Shown here piece by piece: positions 25,615-35,491 of a DNA stretch of 37,427 nucleotides. Each line of letters opens with the position of its first letter. Within the stretch, counting starts at the first letter, position 1. The notes beneath the pieces were generated by a model that did not search any database, had not been told where the DNA came from, and saw nothing but the letters and a program-made list of their open reading frames with translations. The translations under genes were made by a program, and so were the position numbers. Source of the DNA: an uncultured Nitrosomonas sp. (GTDB lineage Bacteria > Pseudomonadota > Gammaproteobacteria > Burkholderiales > Nitrosomonadaceae); NCBI GenBank assembly GCA_902826115.1, contig CADEDO010000024.1:1-37427 (forward strand). The letters are read 5' to 3'.

Positions 25615-26343
25615 CTATGCGGCGTGATTCTGATTGCTGATGCGCAGCATTTCAGCCTCTATCCAGGCTTCTACTTTAGCATTCAATTCGCCGGCTTCCA
25701 TGCCGGCTGGATCGATGGGTTCACCAATGCTGACAGTGATGGTGCCGGGCAACTTGACGAAAGAATTTCTTCCCCAGAGCTCGCCGGCATTATGCGCCAC
25801 CGGTACGACAGGCACTTGTGCATGAGTTGCCAACCAAGCACCGCCAATGCGGTATTTTCCACGCTGCCCCGGCGGAATGCGCGTACCTTCAGGAAACACG
25901 ACAATCCAGAAACCTTGTCGCAAACGGTCCTTGCCTTGCTCAACGATCTGTTCCAGCGCTTTTTTGCCTGACTTCCTATCGATGGCGATTGGGCTTGTCA
26001 TGGCCAGCCCCCAACCAAAAAAGGGGATACGCAGCAATTCTTTTTTGAGCACCCATACCTGGGGTGGAAAAATTTTCTGAAAAGCCAGTGTTTCCCACGC
26101 CGATTGATGCTTGGATAGGATGATGCTCGGAGTTTTGGGGATATTTTCCGAGCCTATGATTTGATAGCGAATGCCGCAAAGATTGCGCAGCAGAAACAAC
26201 ATGATCATTGTCCAGCTTGAGGTTACGCGATAGCGGTTATGCGGCGATAAGGGAAAACATGCCAGCGTTATCAAGGCATACGGCGGCGTGATCAGGATTT
26301 GCAACAACATATACAATGTTGAGCGGAAAGTAGCCAGTATCAT
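25615..26343 (-). CDS. plsC: 1-acyl-sn-glycerol-3-phosphate acyltransferase
   Basis: This enzyme adds the second acyl chain to lysophosphatidic acid in phospholipid synthesis at the inner membrane. The 242-residue protein starts with a hydrophobic region (about 8-35 and 45-55). The acyltransferase motif I reads HQSAWE (His79, Glu84), an HX4E variant of the usual HX4D. Motif III is FPEGTR, and VPVVPVAHNAG is near the end. The ATG overlaps the gmhB stop (ATGA), so the genes are coupled. A related acyltransferase specificity, such as lysophospholipid, cannot be excluded. Confidence 0.92.
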   Translation of the reverse strand: MILATFRSTLYMLLQILITPPYALITLACFPLSPHNRYRVTSSWTMIMLFLLRNLCGIRYQIIGSENIPKTPSIILSKHQSAWETLAFQKIFPPQVWVLKKELLRIPFFGWGLAMTSPIAIDRKSGKKALEQIVEQGKDRLRQGFWIVVFPEGTRIPPGQRGKYRIGGAWLATHAQVPVVPVAHNAGELWGRNSFVKLPGTITVSIGEPIDPAGMEAGELNAKVEAWIEAEMLRISNQNHAA

Positions 26344-26879
26344 GCGTGCTTGACCAGAGTATCAACCACCATTGCCAGATTCTCGAAAATCTGAGTATTG
26401 GCCGGAATTTCCTTGTTTGTGCGGGTTCGTTGTCCTTTGCCCGTCAGTACCAATATCGGGTTCGCACCGACCGCAGCCGCAGCTTGCAGATCCCGTAACG
26501 AATCCCCGACTGTGGGGATATTTTTCAAATTAACGCCGTATCGCTGCATGATTTCTTCATACATACCCGTCGCTGGTTTGCGGCAAGTACATTGATCTGC
26601 ATTGGTGTGCGGGCAAAAGAATATGGCATCTATCCGCCCACCTGCATGATTCACTGCCTTGTGCATTTTGTCATTAATGGCGTTGTACGTAGCCATGTCC
26701 ATGAGCCCGCGTCCAATACCGGATTGATTGGTGGCTATGACGATGCGATAGCCGGAATGCGTCAAACGGGCCATCGCTTCCAGGCTGCCCGGTATCGGTA
26801 TCCATTCCTCCGGCGTTTTGATAAACGTATCGCTGCTCTGATTAATGACGCCATTTTGGTCCAGGATGATCAGCTTCAT
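26340..26879 (-). CDS. gmhB: D-glycero-D-manno-heptose 1,7-bisphosphate 7-phosphatase (variant motif I)
   Basis: GmhB removes the 7-phosphate during LPS heptose synthesis; it is a HAD phosphatase. The 179-residue protein has motif I LDQNGVIN, motif II ATNQSGIGRG, the zinc-binding CPHTNADQCTC, motif III CRKPATGM and motif IV VGDSLRDLQAA. Motif I is unusual: the expected Asp-x-Asp is Asp7-Gln-Asn9, replacing the general acid/base Asp. The codon is AAT, read directly from the DNA. It starts 1 nt after the glyS stop and overlaps plsC by 4 nt. Confidence 0.9.
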   Translation of the reverse strand: MKLIILDQNGVINQSSDTFIKTPEEWIPIPGSLEAMARLTHSGYRIVIATNQSGIGRGLMDMATYNAINDKMHKAVNHAGGRIDAIFFCPHTNADQCTCRKPATGMYEEIMQRYGVNLKNIPTVGDSLRDLQAAAAVGANPILVLTGKGQRTRTNKEIPANTQIFENLAMVVDTLVKHA

Positions 26880-26880
26880 G

Positions 26881-29049
26881 CTAGGTTGTCGCCAATTTTG
26901 AAATGTCAGCCACCCGATTCATGACCTGATGGAGCTGCGCCAATAGCGCAAGCCGGTTTTTGCGCAGCGATTCATCTTCCGCATTTACCATCACGTGATC
27001 GAAAAAAGTATCGATCGGCGACTTCAGGGCCGCGAGTGTCTGTAACGACGCGGTGTAATCGCCCGCGGCAAATGCCTTGTCGGTAATGGGCAGCATATCA
27101 ACCAAGGCTTGATGCAGCGTCTGCTCGGCAGATTCCTGTAACAAACTGACATCTACCTGGGCACTGATGACATCTGCGGTTTTTTTGAGGATATTACCTA
27201 CCCGCTTATTCGCAGCCGCCAAGCTGACTGCTTCGGGCAATGCCGTAAAAGCACGTACAGCGGCAAGGCGCTTGGGGATATCACTGAGATTCTGAAGATT
27301 CAAACTGAGAACAGCGTCGATTTCTTGAGCGGTGTAGCCTTGTTCACGCAAACTGCCAGCGAGCCGTTCATAAATAAAAGCCAGCAATTGCTCGACTGAT
27401 TTTTTTAAAACCACCCGTTGTTGTGCAACGGCAGTCGATTGCTGAGAATTTGCCCATTCTTTAGGGATATCTTTGTCTTCGATGATTTCAACAATTCGCT
27501 GAACGAACGTATCTAACTCAATAGGCAAGCTTTTCTCTGTCAAGATGCGAATCGCACCCAAGGCATGGCGGCGCAATGCAAACGGATCTTTATCACCTGT
27601 CGGAATCTGACCGATACCAAACATGTTCACTAATGTTTCCAGTTTGTCGGCCAGTGCTACGCAAACACCCACCGGATTACGTGGCAGCTCATCACCGGCA
27701 AAGCGAGGTTTGTAATGATCTTCAATGGCAAATGCGACATCGTCTTCCATATCTTCATGCTGAGCATAATAGCGTCCCATGATGCCTTGCAGTTCCGGAA
27801 ATTCGCCCACCATGTCGGTGAGCAGATCCGCTTTTGCCAGCGTGGCAGCTTCATAAGCCTGGGCAGCCAGCTTTTCACCGCCCAATTGCTGACCGATCAT
27901 ACTTGCGATTGCCCGGACATACTGCATGCGCTGCCTCTGCGTGCCCAGCCTGTTGTGATAAACCACCTTATCCAATTCAGGCACGCGCGATGCCAGTTTT
28001 TTTTTGCGGTCCTGATCAAAGAAAAACTTGGCATCGGCCAAGCGCGAGCGCACTACGCGCTCATTGCCGCCGATGATCAAACCCGGATCGGTTGGTTGAA
28101 TATTGGCAACCAAGAGGAATTTATTAGCCAGCTTTCCCTGCGTATCCAGCAGCGGAAAGTATTTCTGATTCGCTTTCATGGTCAGAATCAGGCATTCCTG
28201 CGGTACTTGCAAAAATTCCGCCGCAAATTTGCCTACCAGCACATTCGGGTGTTCTACCAGCGCGGTCACTTCATCCAGCAAAGCGTCATCGTCAATTGGT
28301 GTCAGATTTTCCTTGGCAGCTGCAGCCGCGAGCTGGTTCGCAATGATTGCGCGACGTTCAGCAAAACTGGCAATCACTGCTCCCTCAACCGCCAGCTGAT
28401 GGGCATAACTATCCGCATCCTTTAACACGATAGGATTTACTTTGGCTTCGAAACGATGCCCATGGGTTTCACGACCGGCTTGCAATCCGAGAATATTGAC
28501 GGGCACCACTTCTGCGCCATGTAATGCCATCAATGCATGCGCGGGACGCACAAAATTAACGCTTTGCCAGCCATCGGCCAATTGATAGGTCATGACTTTG
28601 GGAATCGGCAATTTGGCGATGGTTTCTTGCAAGGCTTTCTGCAAGCCATCCATCAATTGTGTGCCCTTGGCTGTGCTGTCCAGAAATAAGGTTTCCGTTT
28701 TACCTTCCAGCACGCGCTTGAGCTGCGGGACAATGGAAGCATCCAGTTCCAAACTAGCCAGTTTTTTCAGCAATGGCGGTGTTGCTTGTCCTTGATTATC
28801 CAAACCGACCGCCACCGGCATTAACTTTTGCGACACTGCTTTATCAGCAGCTTGTGCGGCCACATGGGTGATATGCACAGCCAGACGCCGCGGTGACGCA
28901 TAGGCAGTGACGTGTGATTCTTTAGCCACCAGATCTTGTGCTTTTAAGCTGGCAGTTATTAATTCCGCAAAACTGTATCCCAGTTGTTTCAGTGACTTGG
29001 GAGGCAATTCTTCCACCAATAATTCAACGAGTAGATTTCTGGTTGTCAT
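26881..29049 (-). CDS. glyS: Glycyl-tRNA synthetase beta subunit
   Basis: This is the beta chain of the alpha2beta2 glycyl-tRNA synthetase, which binds tRNA(Gly). The 722-residue length is slightly above E. coli's. The N-terminus [20 protein letters not shown] and the C-terminal anticodon-binding helical domain are as expected. The start is placed at the ATG overlapping the glyQ stop (ATGA) with AGGAATCGC upstream, rather than at the upstream reading-frame end (29085). Confidence 0.97.
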   Translation of the reverse strand: MTTRNLLVELLVEELPPKSLKQLGYSFAELITASLKAQDLVAKESHVTAYASPRRLAVHITHVAAQAADKAVSQKLMPVAVGLDNQGQATPPLLKKLASLELDASIVPQLKRVLEGKTETLFLDSTAKGTQLMDGLQKALQETIAKLPIPKVMTYQLADGWQSVNFVRPAHALMALHGAEVVPVNILGLQAGRETHGHRFEAKVNPIVLKDADSYAHQLAVEGAVIASFAERRAIIANQLAAAAAKENLTPIDDDALLDEVTALVEHPNVLVGKFAAEFLQVPQECLILTMKANQKYFPLLDTQGKLANKFLLVANIQPTDPGLIIGGNERVVRSRLADAKFFFDQDRKKKLASRVPELDKVVYHNRLGTQRQRMQYVRAIASMIGQQLGGEKLAAQAYEAATLAKADLLTDMVGEFPELQGIMGRYYAQHEDMEDDVAFAIEDHYKPRFAGDELPRNPVGVCVALADKLETLVNMFGIGQIPTGDKDPFALRRHALGAIRILTEKSLPIELDTFVQRIVEIIEDKDIPKEWANSQQSTAVAQQRVVLKKSVEQLLAFIYERLAGSLREQGYTAQEIDAVLSLNLQNLSDIPKRLAAVRAFTALPEAVSLAAANKRVGNILKKTADVISAQVDVSLLQESAEQTLHQALVDMLPITDKAFAAGDYTASLQTLAALKSPIDTFFDHVMVNAEDESLRKNRLALLAQLHQVMNRVADISKLATT

Positions 29050-29969
29050 GCGATTCCTGTTGAGTCTGGCAGTTGCGCAACCCATTCGCGGGGTGCCATG
29101 GGGAAAGGCGGGTTTAGGTTTTCCCGGCTGACATAATAGGCTTTGGCGACCAGCCGCGACAGATTGCGAATGCGTCCGATATAAGCTGCTCGTTCAGTCA
29201 CGGAAATGGCGCCATGGGCATCCAGCAAGTTGAAGGTATGTGCTGCTTTCAGAACCTGCTCATAAGCTGGTAAAGCGAGTTGCTGCTCAATCAAGCGATT
29301 GGCTTGTTCTTCATGCTTGCCAAAGGCCAGAAATAGAAATTCGGTATCACTTTGCTCAAAATTATAAATCGATTGCTCGACTTCATTCTGATGATACACG
29401 TCATGGTAAGTCAGGCCTTGGGTCCAGGTCAGGTCATAGACGCTTTCCACGCCTTGCAAATACATTGCTAGGCGCTCTAATCCGTAAGTAATCTCGCCAG
29501 TAATGGGTTTGCAATCGATTCCCCCCACCTGTTGGAAATAAGTGAATTGAGTGACTTCCATGCCATTCAGCCAGACTTCCCAGCCCAGCCCCCAGGCGCC
29601 CAAGGTTGGATTTTCCCAATCATCTTCAACCAGGCGCACATCATTTTGTGTCAGGTCAAATCCCAGCTCTCTCAATGAATCAAAATATAAATCCAGAATA
29701 TTCTTGGGTGCGGGTTTTAACACCACTTGAAATTGATAGTAGTGTTGCAAGCGATTGGGATTATCGCCATAACGCCCATCTTTGGGGCGACGAGCGGGTT
29801 GTACATAAGCTGCTTTCCAGGGTTCGGGCCCCAAGGCTCGCAAGAAAGTGGCGGTATGGCTCGTTCCCGCACCGACTTCCATGTCGTATGGTTGCAGGAT
29901 TGCGCAACCCTGCCGATCCCAATAGCGTTGCAGTGTAAGAATAATTTCCTGGAATGTGCGTGTTGACAT
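29046..29969 (-). CDS. glyQ: Glycyl-tRNA synthetase alpha subunit
   Basis: This is the catalytic class II alpha chain, which activates glycine. Family blocks are [60 protein letters not shown] and [14 protein letters not shown] chose the ATG giving MSTRTFQEI (307 residues); a TTG five codons upstream (29984) is possible. It is the promoter-proximal gene of the glyQ-glyS-gmhB-plsC-protease run, all on the minus strand with overlaps or gaps of 2 nt or less. Confidence 0.97.
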   Translation of the reverse strand: MSTRTFQEIILTLQRYWDRQGCAILQPYDMEVGAGTSHTATFLRALGPEPWKAAYVQPARRPKDGRYGDNPNRLQHYYQFQVVLKPAPKNILDLYFDSLRELGFDLTQNDVRLVEDDWENPTLGAWGLGWEVWLNGMEVTQFTYFQQVGGIDCKPITGEITYGLERLAMYLQGVESVYDLTWTQGLTYHDVYHQNEVEQSIYNFEQSDTEFLFLAFGKHEEQANRLIEQQLALPAYEQVLKAAHTFNLLDAHGAISVTERAAYIGRIRNLSRLVAKAYYVSRENLNPPFPMAPREWVAQLPDSTGIA

Positions 29970-30011
29970 GAGGGGTCTGAACAAACCTCTAAAATAAAAG
30001 TAAATCGAATT

Positions 30012-31514
30012 TTACAGCGTTTTTCGTGCCACGCGAAAGGCTGATATGAAGCCTGAGCATATTATCAAGCCGGCCAATCCCAGTGCCAGATAATTTCCCG
30101 TGCGCACATAAGGCGTGGTGCCGGTAAATCCTTGTGCTAATCCATGTAATGCCGCCGTAGTGAAAATCTCTATGGTTTGCAGCACTTCACCGCGCTCATT
30201 GATGATGGCTGTGACGCCGGTATTGGTGGCGCGCAGCATATAACGTCCGGTTTCCAATGCGCGCATTTGTGAAATCTGTAAATGTTGCTGAGGTCCGATT
30301 GAGCGTCCGAACCAGGCATCATTGCTGACATTAACCAGCATCGTTGCTTGTGGTAATTGATTGATAATCTCTTCGCCAAAAACATCTTCGTAACAAATAT
30401 TGATGGCGACACGTTGTCCAGCCAAATCCATAGGCTGCTGATCCAATCTACCGCGCGAGAAATCGGATAACGGGATTTGCAGCACATTGATCACCCAGCC
30501 AAAAATCGGCTTCAACGGAATAAATTCACCAAATGGAACCAAGTGATGCTTGCGATAGCTTTGTTCCGGCGATGTGCCGAAGCTAAACATGGTGTTGTAA
30601 TACTCATCATCATTATTGGTCGTGCGTTCAGCAAAGCCAATTAATACATCTCCCGTATTTTTCCGAGCATGTTGAGTAAGATAAGATAAATACAAGGGGG
30701 GGACATTATCGCTAAAAAGCGGAATGGAAATTTCCGGAGTCACAATCAGGCGACTGTCACTGCTCAGTATCAGTTTTGCGTATGTCTCCATAGTGTTTTC
30801 AACATGATCTTCCCGCCATTTCATATCCTGCGCGATATTGCCTTGCAACAAGCTGACGGTGATCGGTTCTCCGTGAGGTCTTACCCAGTCGATCATATGC
30901 AAGCAAAAACCAGTGAGCCAAATCAGCATCAAGGGCAAGCCATAGCGCCATTTTCGAACACCTTTATCTATCCAGAGAAATAGTAATGTGGCGCTGAGTA
31001 CCAGCAGCAACGAAATGCCATACACACCCACAATGGGCGCAAATCCCGCCAAAGGGCTATAGGGGGCTTGGGAATAACCCAATGCCAGCCATGGAAAGCC
31101 AGTGAATAGGCTGCCTCTCAGCCACTCAAACAGCATCCAAAGCGCAGCAGCCACCAATGCCCAGCTAATGGATGATGTCAGGCGCAATTTGGCTAAGATC
31201 CATACACTCAAGGCCGGAAATATTGCCAGATAAGCACAGAGTATAATGAGCGCGGTGACCGCCAATGGCATGGGCATTGCACCAAAATCATGCAGACTGA
31301 CATAAATCCAGGTTACCCCTGCGCTGAACAATCCCATGCCAAAGCCGAATCCCATGAGTGCTGCTTTCAGAGGGGTTGTGCTGCTATGGCAAAAACCAAA
31401 CAACAAGGCTAATGTGATGATCGGTACGGGGAAAAGATAAAATGGCGCGAAACCAAGTACAGTTAACATGCCAAGCAGAAAAACACTAATGAGTTTTAGG
31501 TATATATTCTTCAA
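30012..31514 (-). CDS. lnt: Apolipoprotein N-acyltransferase
   Basis: Lnt adds the third acyl chain to the N-terminal cysteine of lipoproteins in the inner membrane, a prerequisite for Lol export. The 500-residue protein has eight or so membrane segments in its first 200 residues and a nitrilase-like domain with catalytic triad Glu261 (TPEIS), Lys322 (RKHHLVPFGEF) and Cys374 (NICYEDVFG). The predicted start is a TTG with no obvious RBS; the N-terminus MKNIYLKLISVFLLG is plausible. It could start at another codon, since no upstream ATG is in frame. The lipoproteins LolB and the TPR protein encoded next door are likely substrates. Confidence 0.95.
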   Translation of the reverse strand: MKNIYLKLISVFLLGMLTVLGFAPFYLFPVPIITLALLFGFCHSSTTPLKAALMGFGFGMGLFSAGVTWIYVSLHDFGAMPMPLAVTALIILCAYLAIFPALSVWILAKLRLTSSISWALVAAALWMLFEWLRGSLFTGFPWLALGYSQAPYSPLAGFAPIVGVYGISLLLVLSATLLFLWIDKGVRKWRYGLPLMLIWLTGFCLHMIDWVRPHGEPITVSLLQGNIAQDMKWREDHVENTMETYAKLILSSDSRLIVTPEISIPLFSDNVPPLYLSYLTQHARKNTGDVLIGFAERTTNNDDEYYNTMFSFGTSPEQSYRKHHLVPFGEFIPLKPIFGWVINVLQIPLSDFSRGRLDQQPMDLAGQRVAINICYEDVFGEEIINQLPQATMLVNVSNDAWFGRSIGPQQHLQISQMRALETGRYMLRATNTGVTAIINERGEVLQTIEIFTTAALHGLAQGFTGTTPYVRTGNYLALGLAGLIICSGFISAFRVARKTL

Positions 31515-31903
31515 TCGAGCAAAAGTTGGATGTGGAATAGAAAAAATAATTATGCAGTATAGGCTAACTTATATTTATTACGTACAGTGTGAAATTATAT
31601 GAACTTTCGTGATTTAATGCTGTTCTGAGCATAATTAAATGTTCGTGGCGTTAGGTGAGATTTTGGTTTTTCCAATAGGCAATAGGTGGTGACATTAAGT
31701 ATTGCTAATAGCTAAATAATTATTTATTCACTTTATTGTTGGTATAAAAGTAGAATATGCTCATGGGACTGATGTCATTGCAGCTAATAAACAAAACGGT
31801 CTATGGAATGAAAGTGGTATTCAATGCATTACTTTCATAGCACTTTTAGGCATTTCGGGATCGCTGTATTTTTGTCTTATATTTGAGATCAATTGGATTT
31901 TTC
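31515..31903. other. Non-coding divergent region between lnt and the TPR lipoprotein gene
   Basis: These about 390 AT-rich bases must carry the promoters of both divergent genes. An 8-bp inverted repeat ATGAAAGT (31808-31815) / ACTTTCAT (31831-31838) is present. A 27-codon ORF (31757-31840) lies upstream of the TPR gene with no convincing RBS. No clear promoter pair was identified. Confidence 0.5.
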
Positions 31904-33640
31904 ATGAAATTTAAAATTCTAAGCGTGTTACTGCTGTCTGGACTTACTGCCTGCGCGCAGATTCCTGCTAAAGAAGGAACAGAAGAAACGGGAGAATCCA
32001 CTGAGCAAGAACAAGCCAGTCAGCTTAATTTACCCAAGCAGGATTTGACTGCGCCCATTTTATTTGATTTCCTGGTAGGTGAAACTGCCTTGCAGCGCGG
32101 AAATCTCGATATCGCAGTCAGCCGCTACGTTAAATTATCAAGAACTACGCGAGATCCCCGATTGGCCAAGCGTGCCACCGAGATTGCCCTGCATGCAGGC
32201 AATCCCTATGCGGCAGAGCAGGCTGCAACAATATGGATTGAACTTGAGCCCGATTCCGCCGATGCGCGCCAAACCATCGCCGCACTGTTGATCAATCTGG
32301 GCAAACTGGATGCAGCCAAACCTCACTTGGAAAAGTTATTGTCTTCAGAAAAAGATAATGTGGGTGGTGCGTTTATGCAATTGAATCAGTTGTTGTCGCG
32401 TAATCCCAATAAAGTTGAGGCGCTGCAATTAATCCAGCAACTCTCTCAACCTTATAAAGATTTTCCGGAAGTGCATTTTGCAACTTCACAGGCAGCTTGG
32501 TTTGCCAATCAGCATCAACTGGCTTTGGATGAAATGCAGCGAGCGCTGGCTTTGCGTCCCGATTGGGAAATCGCAGCGATACATAACGGTAGGATATTGC
32601 AACGAACTTCAAATGCTGAAGCGAGTGACTACTATCGTGATTATTTAAAAAAATATCCTGCCGCCAATGAAGTCAGGATTGCTTATGCCCGGGTACTCAT
32701 CGGCGATCATCAAAATGATCTGGCAAAAGAACAACTGCAGGTCTTATTGGATAAAAATCCAGACGATGCTGAGATTATGTTGGCTATTGGTTTGTTGGCT
32801 ACAGAAATGGGTGATTTTGATATCACGGAAATTAGCTTCAAAAAGGCACTCAACCTCGAATATAAAGACCCTAATGCCATTCATTTTCACTTGGCCCAGA
32901 TTTATGAGGAAACCGATCGCCCAGATCTGGCTATGGAATCCTATCAAATGGTGAAAAGTGGTGCGCGTTATTTGCCCGCACAGATTCGTTATGCAGATCT
33001 GTTAGCGATGAAAGGCTATTTGAAAGCGGCGCGCGAGCATTTGCAAAAACTTCCGGCTGCAAATGATCAGCAAACCGCGCATTTGATATTGGCTGAGGCG
33101 CAGATTTTGCGCAGATCCAAAGCGCATCAAGAGGTCTATGAATTGCTGGATAATGGCTTGAAAAAACTGCCGGACTATCCCGAGTTGCTGTATGACCGCG
33201 CATTGACAGCGGATAAACTGGGAAAATTCAATATCCTTGAACAGGATTTGCGTAAGCTCATCAAGCTTAAGCCAGATAGCGCACATGCTTATAATGCATT
33301 GGGTTATAGTTTTGCAGAACGAGGCATTCAACTGCCGGAAGCGTTGAAGCTGATTAGAAAGGCGGTGGAGCTTTCTCCTGAAGATCCCTATATTATGGAT
33401 AGTTTGGGGTGGGTTTACTATCGTATGGGTAATGTAGTTGAAGGGCTCAATTACTTGAATTTGGCTTTTGCAGCTCGTCCCGATCCTGAAATTGCGGCAC
33501 ATTTGGGTGAAGTGCTGTGGGTGAATGGCTCCAAAGAAAATGCTAAGAATATCTGGCGCGCAGCGCTAGAAAAAGAACCGGATAACGAAGTATTGCTCAA
33601 AACGGTGCAGCGTTTTATAAAAAAGAAAGTGATTGATTGA
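31904..33640 (+). CDS. TPR-repeat lipoprotein
   Basis: This is a 578-residue lipoprotein. Its short basic-hydrophobic signal MKFKILSVLLLSGLTAC ends in a lipobox with Cys17, so it should be processed by Lgt/LspA/Lnt. The mature part is almost entirely tetratricopeptide repeats, about ten, such as AHAYNALGYSFAERGIQLPE, ALKLIRKAVELSPEDPYIMD and SLGWVYYRMGNVVEGLNYLN. Such proteins scaffold complexes in the outer-membrane periplasmic face. The ATG is preferred to TTG at 31883 because of TTGGA upstream and the clean signal peptide. In many betaproteobacteria this gene abuts lolB; here minCDE lies between. Confidence 0.9.
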   Translation: MKFKILSVLLLSGLTACAQIPAKEGTEETGESTEQEQASQLNLPKQDLTAPILFDFLVGETALQRGNLDIAVSRYVKLSRTTRDPRLAKRATEIALHAGNPYAAEQAATIWIELEPDSADARQTIAALLINLGKLDAAKPHLEKLLSSEKDNVGGAFMQLNQLLSRNPNKVEALQLIQQLSQPYKDFPEVHFATSQAAWFANQHQLALDEMQRALALRPDWEIAAIHNGRILQRTSNAEASDYYRDYLKKYPAANEVRIAYARVLIGDHQNDLAKEQLQVLLDKNPDDAEIMLAIGLLATEMGDFDITEISFKKALNLEYKDPNAIHFHLAQIYEETDRPDLAMESYQMVKSGARYLPAQIRYADLLAMKGYLKAAREHLQKLPAANDQQTAHLILAEAQILRRSKAHQEVYELLDNGLKKLPDYPELLYDRALTADKLGKFNILEQDLRKLIKLKPDSAHAYNALGYSFAERGIQLPEALKLIRKAVELSPEDPYIMDSLGWVYYRMGNVVEGLNYLNLAFAARPDPEIAAHLGEVLWVNGSKENAKNIWRAALEKEPDNEVLLKTVQRFIKKKVID

Positions 33641-33887
33641 TGTTGTTTGCTGGATTGACGAGTATCTGATCATTAGTTCTGGGTGATGAGGCGAGTAAAT
33701 CTGCAATCTGTATTGATGATTGCCTAGAACGAACAGTGCTTGAAAATAACGTCATCAAAGTTAGTCAGGAATCATATATCATCGTATTGGCAGGCGAAGC
33801 ACAATCGGTTACTATCTGATTGCGCCATTTAGAACATCAATAATATAATCAATAGATTATCTACGGATATCGATAGAATCCACAAAA
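33641..33887. other. Intergenic region between the TPR lipoprotein and minC
   Basis: I found no supportable ORF in these 247 bp. No terminator was recognised after the TPR gene. A candidate minCDE promoter lies at the right end. Confidence 0.5.
33820..33849 (+). promoter_or_regulatory. Candidate minCDE promoter
   Basis: TTGCGC (33820-33825) and TATAAT (33844-33849) are separated by 18 nt, 38 nt upstream of the minC ATG. The -10 is perfect and the -35 matches at three positions. Confidence 0.4.
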
Positions 33888-34655
33888 ATGCTGAACACTT
33901 CACCCGTACTTGAATTTAAGAGCAGTACTTTTTTTGCTCCCATCTTGATTCTTTTTAAAAATGATATCGCCGCAATCGAGCTGGCATTGCAAGAAAAAGT
34001 TAACTTAGCGCCGGAATTCTTCAAAGATTCGCCACTGATTATTGATTTGCGCGAATTAAACAAACAAAACCTTGATCTTGATTTTATTCAGATTGCAGGA
34101 GTTTTGCGCAACATCGGTTTTTTTCCGGTGGGTATCCGGGGAGGCAATGAGCAACAAAATAAGCAAGCAAGCTCATTATTTATCCCGATCGACACAGCTC
34201 GCGAACAAACTAATGCAGGCACGACGGGCGAGGCACAAAAGCCGGAAAATACCAAGCCTGCTCTTTCGCAGCCGGAAACAACTGTTATCAAGGAGTTAAT
34301 CAATCCTGCATCAGCTCCGCCGATTTATGCGGCAGCAACCTTAGTAACGCAACCCATTCGATCTGGTCAGCGCATTTATGCGACAGGAGATCTGATCATC
34401 ATGTCGCAGGTCAGTGCAGGCGCGGAAATTATGGCTGAAGGCAATATACATGTCTATAATACGCTGCGGGGGCGCGCACTGGCAGGCGTGCATGGCAATA
34501 CAGATGCCAGGATATTTTGCTTCGACTTGCAGGCAGAGCTCATTTCAATCGCGGGAGACTATAAAACCAGTGAGGACTTAAACAAGCAAATATACAAAAA
34601 ACCAGTGCAGATATATTTGCAGAATCATGCTTTAATTATCAAAGAGATTGCTTAA
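33888..34655 (+). CDS. minC: Septum site-determining protein MinC
   Basis: MinC inhibits FtsZ polymerisation away from midcell when recruited by MinD. The 255-residue protein has an N-terminal FtsZ-inhibitory domain (about 1-105; LIIDLRELN in the core). A low-complexity linker (about 110-150) leads to a C-terminal beta-helix that dimerises and binds MinD (RSGQRIYATGDLIIMSQVSA, NTLRGRALAGVHGNTDARIF, the RGRAxAG signature). It is the first gene of minC-minD-minE, with 23 nt to minD. Confidence 0.95.
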   Translation: MLNTSPVLEFKSSTFFAPILILFKNDIAAIELALQEKVNLAPEFFKDSPLIIDLRELNKQNLDLDFIQIAGVLRNIGFFPVGIRGGNEQQNKQASSLFIPIDTAREQTNAGTTGEAQKPENTKPALSQPETTVIKELINPASAPPIYAAATLVTQPIRSGQRIYATGDLIIMSQVSAGAEIMAEGNIHVYNTLRGRALAGVHGNTDARIFCFDLQAELISIAGDYKTSEDLNKQIYKKPVQIYLQNHALIIKEIA

Positions 34656-34666
34656 AACATATAGCA

Positions 34667-34681
34667 GAGGAGGCTCAATTG
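34667..34681 (+). promoter_or_regulatory. Strong ribosome binding site and TTG start of minD
   Basis: GAGGAGG (34667-34673) is followed after 5 nt by TTG (34679-34681), which encodes the start of the MinD sequence ARIIVVTSGKGG. The strong SD decides the TTG start; no ATG lies in the correct place. Confidence 0.85.
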
Positions 34682-35491
34682 GCAAGAATTATAGTCGTGA
34701 CATCAGGAAAGGGTGGCGTTGGCAAAACAACAACTAGTGCAGCGATTGCCATGGGGCTTGCAAAAAAAGGCCATAAAACGGTTGTGATCGATTTTGATGT
34801 GGGATTACGTAATCTGGATTTGATTTTGGGTTGCGAGCGTCGAGTGGTTTATGATTTTATCAATGTTATCAATGGTGAAGCTAGTATCAATCAAGCTCTG
34901 ATTCGCGATAAAAATTGTAACCAGCTTTATATTCTGCCAGCTTCTCAAACGCGTGATAAAGACGCGCTGACTCAAGAAGGTGTCGGTAAGGTGCTAGAGG
35001 AATTATCCAAAGAATTCGATTACATTGTTTGTGATTCGCCAGCGGGCATCGAGAAAGGTGCAAACTTGGCGCTATATTTTGCAGATGATGCTTTTGTCGT
35101 TACCAATCCTGAAATTTCTTCGGTTAGGGATTCTGATCGCATGCTAGGCATTTTGTCCAGCAAGTCGCGCCGTGCCGAAAGAAATGAAGAACCTATCAAG
35201 GAATATTTGCTACTCACCCGGTATGATTCGGACAGAGTGAAATCTGGAGAAATGCTGGGTCTCGATGATGTGCAGGAAATTTTATCTCTGGAGTTGCTAG
35301 GCATCATTCCTGAATCAAAATCTGTCCTGTCTGCGTCGAATGCAGGTATACCAGTCATTCTGAATGAAAAGAGCGAAGCAGGGCAAGCTTATGCTGACGT
35401 CGTTGCAAGGTATTTGGGGGAGAAATTGCCGCATCGATTTATTGATGGTAAACAAGGGTTTCTCAGGAGGCTTTTCGGAGGAAGAAAATGA
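34679..35491 (+). CDS. minD: Septum site-determining ATPase MinD
   Basis: MinD is a ParA/Mrp-family ATPase that cycles on the inner membrane and recruits MinC and MinE. It has 270 residues with a deviant Walker A KGGVGKTTT (Lys11 and Lys16), FDVGLRNLD switch I and CDSPAGIE switch II. The C-terminal amphipathic membrane-targeting helix (QGFLRRLFGGRK) is complete. It starts at TTG and overlaps minE by 4 nt (ATGA). Confidence 0.98.
   Translation: MARIIVVTSGKGGVGKTTTSAAIAMGLAKKGHKTVVIDFDVGLRNLDLILGCERRVVYDFINVINGEASINQALIRDKNCNQLYILPASQTRDKDALTQEGVGKVLEELSKEFDYIVCDSPAGIEKGANLALYFADDAFVVTNPEISSVRDSDRMLGILSSKSRRAERNEEPIKEYLLLTRYDSDRVKSGEMLGLDDVQEILSLELLGIIPESKSVLSASNAGIPVILNEKSEAGQAYADVVARYLGEKLPHRFIDGKQGFLRRLFGGRK

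Noticed and set aside
25615..26343. HX4E in PlsC as a loss of function
   Set aside because: HQSxWE is, as I recall, common among betaproteobacterial members of this acyltransferase group, so it is a lineage variant.
27715..28425. 236-codon plus-strand ORF within glyS
   Set aside because: It is long, but antisense to the well-conserved glyS and compositionally unlike a protein (rich in His, Arg and Cys clusters), with no recognisable motif.
33002..33502. 166-codon minus-strand ORF within the TPR lipoprotein gene
   Set aside because: It is antisense to clear TPR repeats and lacks an RBS or motif.
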